From DAIPKP01 sp964545875 (GTDB lineage: Bacteria > Synergistota > Synergistia > Synergistales > Aminiphilaceae): 64,000 nt of DNA. A program made the translations under genes and the position numbers. Numbering within the stretch: position 1 is the stretch's first letter; every line of letters begins with the position of its first letter. Under the pieces are notes generated by a model that saw only the letters and a list, made by a program, of their open reading frames with translations, did not search any database and had not been told where the DNA came from. The DNA is taken from the NCBI GenBank assembly GCA_964545875.1, contig CAZJHH010000004.1, forward strand, positions 186,001 to 250,000, in the 5' to 3' direction. Shown piece by piece: positions 25,196-32,960 of the stretch.

Positions 25196-26031
25196 CCCCC
25201 TTCCCGAAGATACCCGGCGAGATCATCCACGATTTCTCCCAGTTCGGGAAACAGGTTGTAAAAAAGCTCTCCCCTGGAATAGGCTTCGGCAATCTTCCGG
25301 GAGTAGGGAATTTTCGCGATAACCGGCACGCCCCGAGAAAGGCAGTATTCTTCCAAGGCATCGTCTCCGGAACCATATCGATTGATCACTACGCCAAAGG
25401 GAAGCTGCAGCTCTTGCACCGCATCCATGGCAATAATAAGATCATGAAGCCCAAAAGGAGTGGGTTCGCTCACGAGGACCACGTAATCCACGTCCCGTAC
25501 CGCCTCTATCATGGCGCAGGCTGCTCCGGGAGGTGCATCAAGAAGCACCATATCCCCCTGGGGCAGGCTCTTTTTCATCTGTCGGATGAGCGGAGTAGCC
25601 ATGGCCTCTCCCACGTCGAGAAGCCCCGAAACAAAGGCGAGATTGCCCCGGGAAGCATGACGGATAACCCCGTTGTTCCGGGTACTTTCGATAATAGCCT
25701 GGTGAGGGCACGCAAGAACGCACCCTCCGCAGGCGTGGCACATTTCGAGAAAGAAAAGGGGACGATTCGGAAGAGACGCAATGGCGTTGAACCGACATGC
25801 CCGGGCACAGGCTCCGCAGCCATCGCACCGGGAAATATCACAGGAGAAGCTCGGCAGTACGCCGGGCTCCTCCCGAGAATACTCCATCTGCAAAAAGAGA
25901 TTGCAGTTCGGTTCTTCCACATCGCAATCCGCGAGAACCACCGAACCCTGCCGCTCAAGGGCAAGGGCAAGATTGGCAGCCACCGTGGTTTTTCCGGTTC
26001 CTCCCTTGCCCGAAGCAATGGCGATTTTCAC
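25183..26031 (-). CDS. MinD-like ATPase with ferredoxin insert (first copy)
   Basis: A 282-residue paralogue of the next gene. It has Walker A G-K-G-G-T-G-K-T-T (about 8-16), A-D-C-D-V-E-E-P-N, ferredoxin motifs C-D-G-C-G-A-C-A-R-A-C and C-H-A-C-G-G-C-V-L-A-C-P (about 68-110), and D-A-P-P-G-A-A-C. The 13-nt overlap with the second copy and their similar architecture suggest they work as a heteromeric pair, as reported for ORP-type loci. Ten nucleotides separate it from the upstream NifX-like gene. Confidence 0.9.
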   Translation of the reverse strand: MKIAIASGKGGTGKTTVAANLALALERQGSVVLADCDVEEPNCNLFLQMEYSREEPGVLPSFSCDISRCDGCGACARACRFNAIASLPNRPLFFLEMCHACGGCVLACPHQAIIESTRNNGVIRHASRGNLAFVSGLLDVGEAMATPLIRQMKKSLPQGDMVLLDAPPGAACAMIEAVRDVDYVVLVSEPTPFGLHDLIIAMDAVQELQLPFGVVINRYGSGDDALEEYCLSRGVPVIAKIPYSRKIAEAYSRGELFYNLFPELGEIVDDLAGYLREGGWKE

Positions 26032-26041
26032 GAAGAAAAAC

Positions 26042-26407
26042 CTACCAGTGCCCCTGGGTTTTGTTGGGAACGTTGGAAGAAGAGCATTTTCCCTCCCGGA
26101 TACCCTGGAGCACGTCCCTCACGGAGCCCTTGCAATCTTGAAAAATCTGAACCTCCGCCGCGGAAAGAACCTGAAATGCCTTGGGGCCGCAGAAACCCGT
26201 AGCCACTGCATGAACCCCCGCATTCACCACATTTTGAGCGGCCTGAATACCCGCTCCCTGAGCAGCGTTGAGGTTCTGATCGTTCGAGAGATAGGTGCAC
26301 TCCTCGCTCTCGGTATCAACGAGCAAAAATCCCGAAGTTCTCCCAAATCGGCTGTCCACGGGGGAATCCAGCCCCTTGTTCTCAGTTACACAGATTGCGA
26401 TTTTCAC
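26042..26407 (-). CDS. NifX/NifB-type Fe-Mo cluster-binding protein (first copy)
   Basis: A 121-residue member of the same family as the last gene of the locus: M-K-I-A-I-C-V-T, D-S-R-F-G-R-T-S-G-F-L-L-V-D-T, and H-A-V-A-T-G-F-C-G-P-K-A-F-Q-V-L. It lacks the second copy's H-F-G-H-C box, so the two probably differ in cluster binding. It lies 6 nt after the DUF5320 gene. A scaffold or carrier role for a metal-sulfur cluster is inferred. Confidence 0.85.
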   Translation of the reverse strand: MKIAICVTENKGLDSPVDSRFGRTSGFLLVDTESEECTYLSNDQNLNAAQGAGIQAAQNVVNAGVHAVATGFCGPKAFQVLSAAEVQIFQDCKGSVRDVLQGIREGKCSSSNVPNKTQGHW

Positions 26408-26413
26408 CGTATG

Positions 26414-26716
26414 CTAACCTCCGAATCTTCCGAATCCACCTCGGCCGCGACCCCGGCCGCCACCGAAACCACATCCGCCTCTGGCGCCTCGGCAGAAGAA
26501 ACCCCGGCCTCTTCCGAAGAAGGGAAAGGGGAACGCTCCGTTCTGGGGGGGATTATACACCGTCTCCGGTTGTGTCTGGGAACCTTCGTCCCCTTCGGGA
26601 GAAGACATCTGCTCTTGCTGGGGAGGAACCTGCTGCTCAGGGGAACGGCAGAAGCCTCGTCCCCATCCCGTAAGGGGCCCCTGACCCAGCGGTCCTGTTC
26701 CATTTCGTGCTGGCAT
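26414..26716 (-). CDS. DUF5320-type Gly/Phe-rich protein
   Basis: A 100-residue protein opening with M-P-A-R-N-G-T-G-P-L-G-Q-G-P-L-T-G-W-G-R-G-F-C, the signature N-terminus of small DUF5320 proteins. These commonly precede NifX-like genes in anaerobes. The rest is a Pro/Gln-rich linker and a Gly/Arg/Phe-rich tail with two Cys (F-F-C-R-G and G-C-G-F-G). The ATG at 26716 has AGGAGG 8 nt upstream. It starts the leftward locus. Function unknown; the conserved start suggests contact with the same cluster machinery. Confidence 0.82.
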   Translation of the reverse strand: MPARNGTGPLGQGPLTGWGRGFCRSPEQQVPPQQEQMSSPEGDEGSQTQPETVYNPPQNGAFPFPFFGRGRGFFCRGARGGCGFGGGRGRGRGGFGRFGG

Positions 26717-26749
26717 AATGCACACCTCCTTATTGAGAGTATTATTCTG

Positions 26750-26771
26750 AAAAGAGCTTTCGGCTCTTTTT
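26750..26771. other. Stem-loop in the leader of the Fe-S cluster locus
   Basis: AAAAGAGC (26750-26757) pairs with GCTCTTTT (26763-26770) around a 5-nt loop. It lies between the promoter and the DUF5320 ribosome site. A short T-run is present in both directions, so it could be a leader attenuator or an insulator. Confidence 0.45.
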
Positions 26772-26781
26772 AAGTGGCATA

Positions 26782-26814
26782 TGCTAATAATAGCAGTTTT
26801 TCAAAAAAGGTCAA
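26782..26814 (-). promoter_or_regulatory. Candidate promoter and operator of the Fe-S cluster locus
   Basis: On the minus strand TTGACC (26814-26809) and TATTAT (26792-26787) are 16 bp apart. The -10 is covered by a short inverted repeat, TGCTA-ATAA-TAGCA (26782-26795), that could be a regulator site. Confidence 0.55.
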
Positions 26815-27207
26815 GATATACCGAGAAGACCCCGGGGAATTCTCCAACCTCACCAAAGAACTACACATCTCGGCTCTTCATGCTATGTTTGAGAAATTTA
26901 CGAAGACTACCTGAAAAAATACCGATCGCCGCTTTTCGCGACATCTTTCAATTTTTAGAGAAGAAAGCATGTTTGTACCGATGCGAACACATTCCAGGAG
27001 AGAGATTTATCTCGGTGCTTATACCATGTCAACGCATAGAGGTCGAACCAAAAAAGTGAAAAGAAAAAATATTTTTGCTAGAGCTATTTTATGAAAAAAG
27101 ATTGCGTAAAAAAGTCCTCCCTGTATCGTAGAGTCCGAAAGTTCGATACGGGATTCACCCCCCTCGCTCTCCGAGGGGAGAACGACGTTTCAGGGAGGAA
27201 CGCATTT
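26815..27207 (+). other. Upstream region of the GAPDH gene, no gene recognised
   Basis: About 390 AT-rich nucleotides lie between the Fe-S locus promoter and the GAPDH start. The frames across it are short and lack family signals. It presumably contains the GAPDH promoter, but I could not place it with confidence. Confidence 0.4.
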
Positions 27208-28227
27208 ATGAAAAAGGCACGGGTAGCGATAAACGGATTCGGACGAATCGGCAGACTTATGGTACGAGGTATGTATGACTACGACGGAGAGGAACTCTTC
27301 GACATCGTGGCCACCAACAGCCGTTCCCTGGCGGAACAGCGGGCCCATCTCCTGAAGTACGACTCGGTGCACCGTCGTTTCAAGGAAGAGGTCACTCACG
27401 ACGAAAACCATTTTTACATCAACGGCAAACCCATAGAAAACCTTCGTTTTTCGGACCCTCACTCCTACCCCTGGGGAGATCTCGGAATAGATATCGTCAT
27501 CGAAGCTTCGGGAAAATTCACCCGCCCGGAAAAGGCCCAGGTTCATCTCGAAAGAGGAGCGAAAAAGGTTATTCTCACGGCTCCGAGTCACAATAATTCC
27601 ATGAAAACCATCGTTATGGGAGTGAATGAAGAGGCCTACGATCCTTCCCGGGACCATATGATTTCCAATGCCTCCTGCACCACCAACTGCCTTGCCCCGG
27701 TAGTCAAGGTACTTCACGAAAACTTCGGCATCCGGGACGGCATGATGACCACGGTGCACTCCTACACCAACGATCAGTGCACTCTCGATTCGGCACACTC
27801 CAAGTTCAATCGGGGCAGGGCCAACGCCATGTCCATGATACCCACCACCACCGGAGCCGCCAGTGCCATAGGGGCGGTACTTCCGGAACTTGACGGAAGG
27901 CTTCACGGCATAGCCATACGGGTACCCACCCCGGACGTCTCCCTGGTAGATCTGGTGGCGGATCTCGAAGAAGCTCCCACCAAAGAAACGATAAATGAAG
28001 TCATGAAAAAAGCCGCTCAGGGCCCTATGGGAAAATACCTTGGCTACGAGGAAGATCAATGCGTATCCATGGATTACGTGGGAGATCCCCGATCGTCCAT
28101 CTTTGCCGCCCCCTACACCATGGCACTGGGACACAAGGCGAAGGTGCTCGCCTGGTACGATAACGAATGGGGGTACGCCTGCCGCTGTGTGGATCTGACG
28201 AATTTCATCATTCGCCAGGGGCTCTGA
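27208..28227 (+). CDS. gap: Glyceraldehyde-3-phosphate dehydrogenase (GapB-like cofactor loop)
   Basis: A 339-residue GAPDH from the ATG at 27208, with GGGAGG 9 nt upstream. It shows the Rossmann G-F-G-R-I-G-R, the catalytic Cys157 in S-N-A-S-C-T-T-N-C, and the C-terminal W-Y-D-N-E-W-G-Y. The loop after the second beta strand reads V-A-T-N-S-R-S. NAD-preferring enzymes usually have an Asp here (N-D); this form recalls GapB-type NADP-using enzymes. The enzyme interconverts glyceraldehyde-3-phosphate and 1,3-bisphosphoglycerate, here perhaps in the gluconeogenic direction. It is a single-gene unit with a strong terminator. Confidence 0.95.
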   Translation: MKKARVAINGFGRIGRLMVRGMYDYDGEELFDIVATNSRSLAEQRAHLLKYDSVHRRFKEEVTHDENHFYINGKPIENLRFSDPHSYPWGDLGIDIVIEASGKFTRPEKAQVHLERGAKKVILTAPSHNNSMKTIVMGVNEEAYDPSRDHMISNASCTTNCLAPVVKVLHENFGIRDGMMTTVHSYTNDQCTLDSAHSKFNRGRANAMSMIPTTTGAASAIGAVLPELDGRLHGIAIRVPTPDVSLVDLVADLEEAPTKETINEVMKKAAQGPMGKYLGYEEDQCVSMDYVGDPRSSIFAAPYTMALGHKAKVLAWYDNEWGYACRCVDLTNFIIRQGL

Positions 28228-28271
28228 TATCGAAGAAGTGCCTCCTGATCACGCAAATTCCCTGCAACAAC

Positions 28272-28320
28272 CATGCAGAAGCTCCGGAGGCGTATGGCTT
28301 CCGGAGCTTCTGCATGTTTT
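28272..28320 (+). terminator. Terminator of the GAPDH gene
   Basis: A perfect 17-bp stem (28272-28288 with 28300-28316), an 11-nt loop and TTTT, 45 nt after the stop. Confidence 0.9.
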
Positions 28321-28469
28321 CCGCAATTCAGAAAAAGCGGACATCCCCGGATTGACAAGAAAAAAGCCCGGAGTACACTTTATATCAAGGGAGCTCCAGC
28401 GGACTTCTTCACGTAAAAATGCGGCATTCAAGGAGATTTCCCACATTTTTTCAGTCAAGGAAGGTGAGC

Positions 28470-29891
28470 ATGGCTATGCAAAAAAGGATCCCACGAATCT
28501 CCGTAATCGCGTTGTGTCTTATTCTTGCCCTCTCCGTAGCAGCCCAGGGATGCACCACCGTCATTGTGGGGAAAAACCGTTCCACCACGGGATCGGTTCT
28601 GGTGGCGCACAATGAGGAGCTCGGCATGAATGCAGCCCAGCATTTCGTGGTGACGGAAGAGGCCTCTCACGAAGCGGGCGCTGTCTACACCACCTATTCC
28701 GAGGGCTCCATACCCCAGCCCGAAAAAACGTGGCGCTACATAGCCTCCAGGGTTTTCGACAAAGAATACTATCCCGGAGATTTCACCACGGGGGTGAACG
28801 AATGGGGAGTCACCATAGCCAATAATATGTCCTGGGGGCAGGAAGTTCCCGAAGAAAGTGCCTGGGATACCATTCCGGGAGGCATCATCTGGACGGAATT
28901 TACCCAGCTCGTGCTGGAACGGGCCAAAACGGCCCGGGAAGGCGTGGAGCTCCTCGGACACCTCTGTGAGACCTACCACCTGAGCGCAGATCCCGGCACC
29001 ATGTTCGCCGTGGCGGATCCCGACGAGGGATGGTGGGTGGAGATCGCCCGGGATGGGCAGTGGATAGCGGTACGGGTTCCGGACGAAGTGGTTTCGGTGC
29101 GGGCTAACGGCTACCGTATCGGAGCGGTAAATCTGGAGGATTCGGAAAACGTCCTGCACTCCCCCGGCCTGAAAGCCTTTGCGGAAGAAAAAGGATGGTA
29201 CCACCCCGAGGACGGAGAGTTCAACTTCTCCAGAGCCTACGGAGACCCCTGGATTTTCGACGACTACAACGTACTGCGGCATTCGCTGGTAGAGGAACGC
29301 CTGGGACAGATAGGTAAAATCTCTCCGAAGGATCTCATGGAGATTCTCCGATGGAACTACGAGGATACGGAATACTACGTGGAAAACGACGAAACCGGAT
29401 CCCCCTGGACCGGGGACTACCGCACCATAGCGCGCCTGAACACCGAAGTAAGCGCCGTGGTGGAACTGCGCAAAGACCTTCCCAGGGAGATGGGTAGCCT
29501 TATCTGGTGGTGCATGAATACACCCAAAACTGGCGTATTCATTCCCTGGTACTTCGGCACCACCTCCTTCCTCGAAGCCTTTGCCGCTGGCACGGACCGC
29601 TTCGACGAAAAGTCCGCATATTGGCGCTTTTTCGAACTGAAAATGCTGGCTCACCAAAACTATCGGGTGGCTTTCCCCCTTCTGCACCCTGCCTGGACGG
29701 AAATGGAAAGCAGAGCCTTCGAAAAGCAAGAGGAGATAGAGAAGGAAGCCTTGGCTCTCTACCGGGAAAAGGGCGCTCCCGAGGCTCAGGCCTTCCTCAC
29801 AAGCTATTCGAACTCTCTGGCAGACGAAGCCTTCGGAAAGGCGGAAGAACTCATTCGAGAGATCAAAACCCAGGCATGGTTCCAGGACTGA
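28470..29891 (+). CDS. Exported C69-family dipeptidase
   Basis: A 473-residue Ntn-type peptidase from the ATG at 28470 behind AAGGTGAG. A signal peptide (about 1-27, ending A-A-Q-G) leaves Cys28 in C-T-T-V-I-V-G as the expected N-terminal nucleophile, the C69 arrangement. Other family features are H-N-E-E-L-G near 50, G-V-N-E-W-G-V-T-I-A-N-N-M-S, and W-W-V-E-I-A. C69 enzymes such as PepD cleave dipeptides with broad specificity. As an exported enzyme it would supply amino acids to the many carriers encoded nearby. Single-gene unit between two terminators. Confidence 0.9.
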   Translation: MAMQKRIPRISVIALCLILALSVAAQGCTTVIVGKNRSTTGSVLVAHNEELGMNAAQHFVVTEEASHEAGAVYTTYSEGSIPQPEKTWRYIASRVFDKEYYPGDFTTGVNEWGVTIANNMSWGQEVPEESAWDTIPGGIIWTEFTQLVLERAKTAREGVELLGHLCETYHLSADPGTMFAVADPDEGWWVEIARDGQWIAVRVPDEVVSVRANGYRIGAVNLEDSENVLHSPGLKAFAEEKGWYHPEDGEFNFSRAYGDPWIFDDYNVLRHSLVEERLGQIGKISPKDLMEILRWNYEDTEYYVENDETGSPWTGDYRTIARLNTEVSAVVELRKDLPREMGSLIWWCMNTPKTGVFIPWYFGTTSFLEAFAAGTDRFDEKSAYWRFFELKMLAHQNYRVAFPLLHPAWTEMESRAFEKQEEIEKEALALYREKGAPEAQAFLTSYSNSLADEAFGKAEELIREIKTQAWFQD

Positions 29892-29938
29892 TATTTTCTC
29901 CCGAAACCCAGCACCACGAAGCAAAGGAATAACTGACG

Positions 29939-29991
29939 AGGAGGCCGAAAAACCCTGAAAATCCGGATTTTTTTCGGCCTCCTCCTTTTTG
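29939..29991 (+). terminator. Terminator of the C69 dipeptidase gene
   Basis: A perfect 15-bp stem (29939-29953 with 29971-29985) followed by C and five T, 48 nt after the stop. The facing cupin gene ends at 30010. Confidence 0.9.
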
Positions 29992-30009
29992 TCACACCCC
30001 AGATCTTTT

Positions 30010-30360
30010 CTATTTGGCAATCACCGCCAGAAGTTCCAGGGGTTCTTTGCCGGTATTGCGCAGAGCGTGGGTTCCGCCCCTAAGGGCCACGGTAATGTGT
30101 CCGGGCCTTACGGCAATCCACTCTCCCTCTTCGAGATACTCTCCGGATCCCGAAAGAATGCAGTACACCTCTTCATCTCCCTCATGCCGATGTTCTCCTA
30201 TGGAAGCTCCCGGATCCAGAGTGATGTGAGAAACCATCTGGAATCGACTGGTTCCTTCGAGAGACCCCGGAGAAATTACGTGCCGGGCAAAACCGCCCCC
30301 CTGACCTTTTTGAAAACCCTCGCGCCGTACAGGATCCATACTTTCGGGATGATACAGCAT
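30010..30360 (-). CDS. Small cupin-domain protein
   Basis: A 116-residue single-domain cupin. Motif 1 (G-E-H-R-H-E-G-D-E-E-V-Y-C-I-L-S-G) supplies two His and a Glu, and motif 2 (P-G-H-I-T-V-A-L-R-G-G-T-H-A-L-R-N) a third His, so a metal site is likely intact. The ATG at 30360 has AAGGAGGAG upstream. It lies 74 nt after the MFS gene in an RpiR-MFS-cupin unit. Small cupins can be isomerases, dioxygenases or ligand sensors; the role here cannot be told. Confidence 0.85.
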   Translation of the reverse strand: MLYHPESMDPVRREGFQKGQGGGFARHVISPGSLEGTSRFQMVSHITLDPGASIGEHRHEGDEEVYCILSGSGEYLEEGEWIAVRPGHITVALRGGTHALRNTGKEPLELLAVIAK

Positions 30361-30434
30361 ACACAATCTCCTCCTTCGGATCAATCCGTTCAAGCTGTCC
30401 AGTCTAACTCTTCAACTTGCCAAAAGGCCCTTCC

Positions 30435-31655
30435 TCAACGCCGAGCATGCCGGGCGGCCCGGGCTTTGAGATTTTCCGGTTTCAGATCCACCAGGGTCCA
30501 GAAGAGGCTTGCCACGAAGCAGCCCACAAGGATCGCCAATGCCAAGAGATGAAACGCGTTGGTCTGCCCCATACCGGGGGAGGCAAAACCCATAAAGAGG
30601 GGAAGCAGTACCCAGCTTGCATCCAGGGAAAAATATACCATGGAAGTTCCCTTGGGGCGAAGTTTCCCCGGCACCAAATCCGCCACCAGAGCGAAAAGGG
30701 TGGGAAATCCGATGCCCATGCCCATACCGAAGAGAAGTCCGCAGAATCCCACCGAAAGAGGCCCGGAAAGATGAGGGGCCGCAAGAAGGGCGATTCCCAT
30801 AAAGGCCGTGGCGGGAGGCATCATCATCCCCCGGGAATACCGCTGGAGCACTCCCTGGCAGAAGAGGCGCACCGAAATGGACCCCGCCGCAGTGGCTGCC
30901 AGAAAAGGAGAGACTTCAAGCCCTACTTGGTGCAGCAAATTGGAAAGATAGAGCACCGAAGAATCCGCCAGAGCGAAGAGAAGGGCCGAACAGAGCAGAA
31001 TGGGAAATCCCCGGGTACGGAAGAGTTCCGCATAGGAACCCCACGCCTGGGCACGGTGATACTCCACTCCGAAAGTCTCCAGGGAAGGCAGAGAGAAGCT
31101 GAGAGCAAAACAGCACATCCCCATGAAAGGAGCTATTCCGAGATAGGTGGCAAACATACCCCGGGCCAGGAGAAACTCACAAAGAGGTACGGTGGTGAAG
31201 AGGGGTGCCACGGATCCCAGGGAGACCAGGGCGAAAAAACGACCCCGTACTTCTTCGGGAATAACGAAGGTTTGGTAGGTGGTAAGAGCCACGAGAAAAA
31301 GGCTTGCCCCCACTCCCATAAGAATACGGCAAAGAGCGAGCAGCATAAAATGGGGCTCCGCAAAAAGAAAAAGGCTTCCTCCGAGAATACACAGAAGGGA
31401 AGCCCCTATCATGGTATGCCGCACTCCCATACGCTCTGTCACGGCGCCTCCGAAAGGTCGGGCGAGGGTACAGGCTCCGAAGAAGGCGCTCACCACAATC
31501 CCCGCGGTCTGAGAAGGCAGCCCCCGGATCTCCAGAAAACGGGCAAGGAGATAATAGACGCTCAAAAAACCGTAAATCACGAAATAACTGCACATGAGGC
31601 GTACCAATATCGAGATCGGCAGCCTTCGGGGAAGGGGTTTTAACACCGTTTCCAC
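30435..31655 (-). CDS. MFS transporter
   Basis: A 406-residue major facilitator protein with 12 predicted helices. The loop after helix 2 carries the family motif in the form R-P-F-G-G-A-V-T-E-R-M-G-V-R, and R-I-L-M-G-V-G-A-S-L lies in helix 4. It follows an RpiR/SIS regulator by 49 nt, suggesting a substrate tied to sugar phosphates or amino sugars, though RpiR-type regulators also control other uptake systems. Direction of transport and substrate are not readable from sequence. Confidence 0.85.
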   Translation of the reverse strand: METVLKPLPRRLPISILVRLMCSYFVIYGFLSVYYLLARFLEIRGLPSQTAGIVVSAFFGACTLARPFGGAVTERMGVRHTMIGASLLCILGGSLFLFAEPHFMLLALCRILMGVGASLFLVALTTYQTFVIPEEVRGRFFALVSLGSVAPLFTTVPLCEFLLARGMFATYLGIAPFMGMCCFALSFSLPSLETFGVEYHRAQAWGSYAELFRTRGFPILLCSALLFALADSSVLYLSNLLHQVGLEVSPFLAATAAGSISVRLFCQGVLQRYSRGMMMPPATAFMGIALLAAPHLSGPLSVGFCGLLFGMGMGIGFPTLFALVADLVPGKLRPKGTSMVYFSLDASWVLLPLFMGFASPGMGQTNAFHLLALAILVGCFVASLFWTLVDLKPENLKARAARHARR

Positions 31656-31704
31656 CGCTTCATCCGCGCATCGTTCCTTTCAGAGAAAAATATGGAGACA
31701 TTCT

Positions 31705-32559
31705 TTACGAAAAGGTGTTTTTGGTAACGTAGGTTTGGCGTTCCTGCCACAGCTCCTCCACCACGGGAAAAACTTTGCTGCTCCGCTCGGGGCACTTACG
31801 GGCCACCACAAGACAGAGAGCGTTCACCAGACTGATAGGAGCCGCATACGAATCAATGAAAGAAATGCAGTTGGAAGGAATTCCCACCACACAGTCCGCC
31901 CACCGCGCAGCGGGAGAGGAGATGCAATCCGTCACTACCCCGGTGGGGATCTTCTGCTTCTTCGCCATGGCCAGAAGCTCCACCGTGGCCTGAATACAGC
32001 GGTTAAAGGTAAACCCCAAAACCATATCTTCTCTTCCGAGATTTGCCACCCGCTCCACCGCATAGAAGGGCTCCAGCAGGTGGATATGAGGAAGGAACCA
32101 GGATATATAAAAGTGGAAGTACTCACTCAGAACCCTGGAGCTCCGCTCACAGATACAGTGCACGCTTCGGGCTCTCAGAATCATATCCGCCAGGCTTTCC
32201 ACCGCAGCCTCATCCACGCTGTAGAGCGCTTTACCGAGGTTTTCCATATCGTCCTGCAACACCCGGCGTACAAGATTTTCCTCTTCCGTGGAAGGCTCGA
32301 AGGCATGAACTCTTTCGGGAACCGAACGATTTTCGTAAACCTTCTGCCGAAGAGCGGACTTTAATTCCGGATATCCTCGGTATCCCAGAACCGTGGCAAA
32401 ACGGAATACCGTGGATTCGCTCACTTTAAGCTCTCGGGCTATCTCCGAAGCGGTCATGAACATGGCCTGCTGCCGGCTCTGCATAAGAAAAGCCGCTATC
32501 TTCCTATGACTGGGAGAAAACCGCCCCGCCCTTTCGCGAAGCCTCTCTTCAAAAAGCAC
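31705..32559 (-). CDS. MurR/RpiR family regulator
   Basis: A 284-residue regulator with an N-terminal HTH (about 1-77: A-S-E-I-A-R-E-L-K-V-S-E-S-T-V-F-R-F-A-T-V-L-G-Y-R-G-Y-P-E-L-K) and a C-terminal SIS domain (about 125-260). The usual phosphosugar loop reads I-C-E-R-S-S-R-V, so the exact ligand may differ. The start is a GTG at 32559 with GAGGTG 8 nt upstream. It leads the leftward MFS-cupin unit and is divergent from the kamA promoter, so it could influence both. Confidence 0.88.
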   Translation of the reverse strand: MLFEERLRERAGRFSPSHRKIAAFLMQSRQQAMFMTASEIARELKVSESTVFRFATVLGYRGYPELKSALRQKVYENRSVPERVHAFEPSTEEENLVRRVLQDDMENLGKALYSVDEAAVESLADMILRARSVHCICERSSRVLSEYFHFYISWFLPHIHLLEPFYAVERVANLGREDMVLGFTFNRCIQATVELLAMAKKQKIPTGVVTDCISSPAARWADCVVGIPSNCISFIDSYAAPISLVNALCLVVARKCPERSSKVFPVVEELWQERQTYVTKNTFS

Positions 32560-32838
32560 TCTCGAAACACCTCACTTCCGTGGGTTCTCACCAGAATTCC
32601 CCACCCGGAACATGTTCGGATTTTTTCCGGAAAAAGAACAAACCCGCATACTGTATAACATAGCACGCTGAAAAACAATACGTTCTTTATCAAAAGCCCC
32701 ATACACATGCACAGGTATCTTGACGTTGGACATTCCCTCCGCATACCGGAGACATGCGGACAATTCCTACAGAAGACCCCTGTTTTCCGCCATTGTACCG
32801 CACTCTTCAAAAAAATGAAAGATTTTCCCCTTTCATAT
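32560..32838. other. Divergent intergenic region between RpiR gene and kamA
   Basis: An AT-rich spacer. Apart from the kamA promoter at its right end I see no gene, only poly-A/T patches. The minus-strand promoter of the RpiR gene must lie here but has no clear consensus. Confidence 0.4.
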
Positions 32839-32867
32839 TTGACAATGGAATTTTTCCCCTATATACT
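32839..32867 (+). promoter_or_regulatory. Promoter of the kamA unit
   Basis: TTGACA (32839-32844) and TATACT (32862-32867) with 17 bp spacing, about 95 bp before the kamA ATG. Confidence 0.85.
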
Positions 32868-32960
32868 CATTATAATTGAGGAGACTGGGCGTCATAAAAA
32901 GCGCTCTTCGTGATCTTGGGTTCACAAATCTTCGCAAAAATTTATATGGGGGGATGTATC

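Noticed and set aside
24308..26031. Two similar MinD-like genes taken as a recent duplication or assembly repeat
   Set aside because: The proteins differ throughout and paired ATPases are usual in such loci, so they are ancient paralogues.
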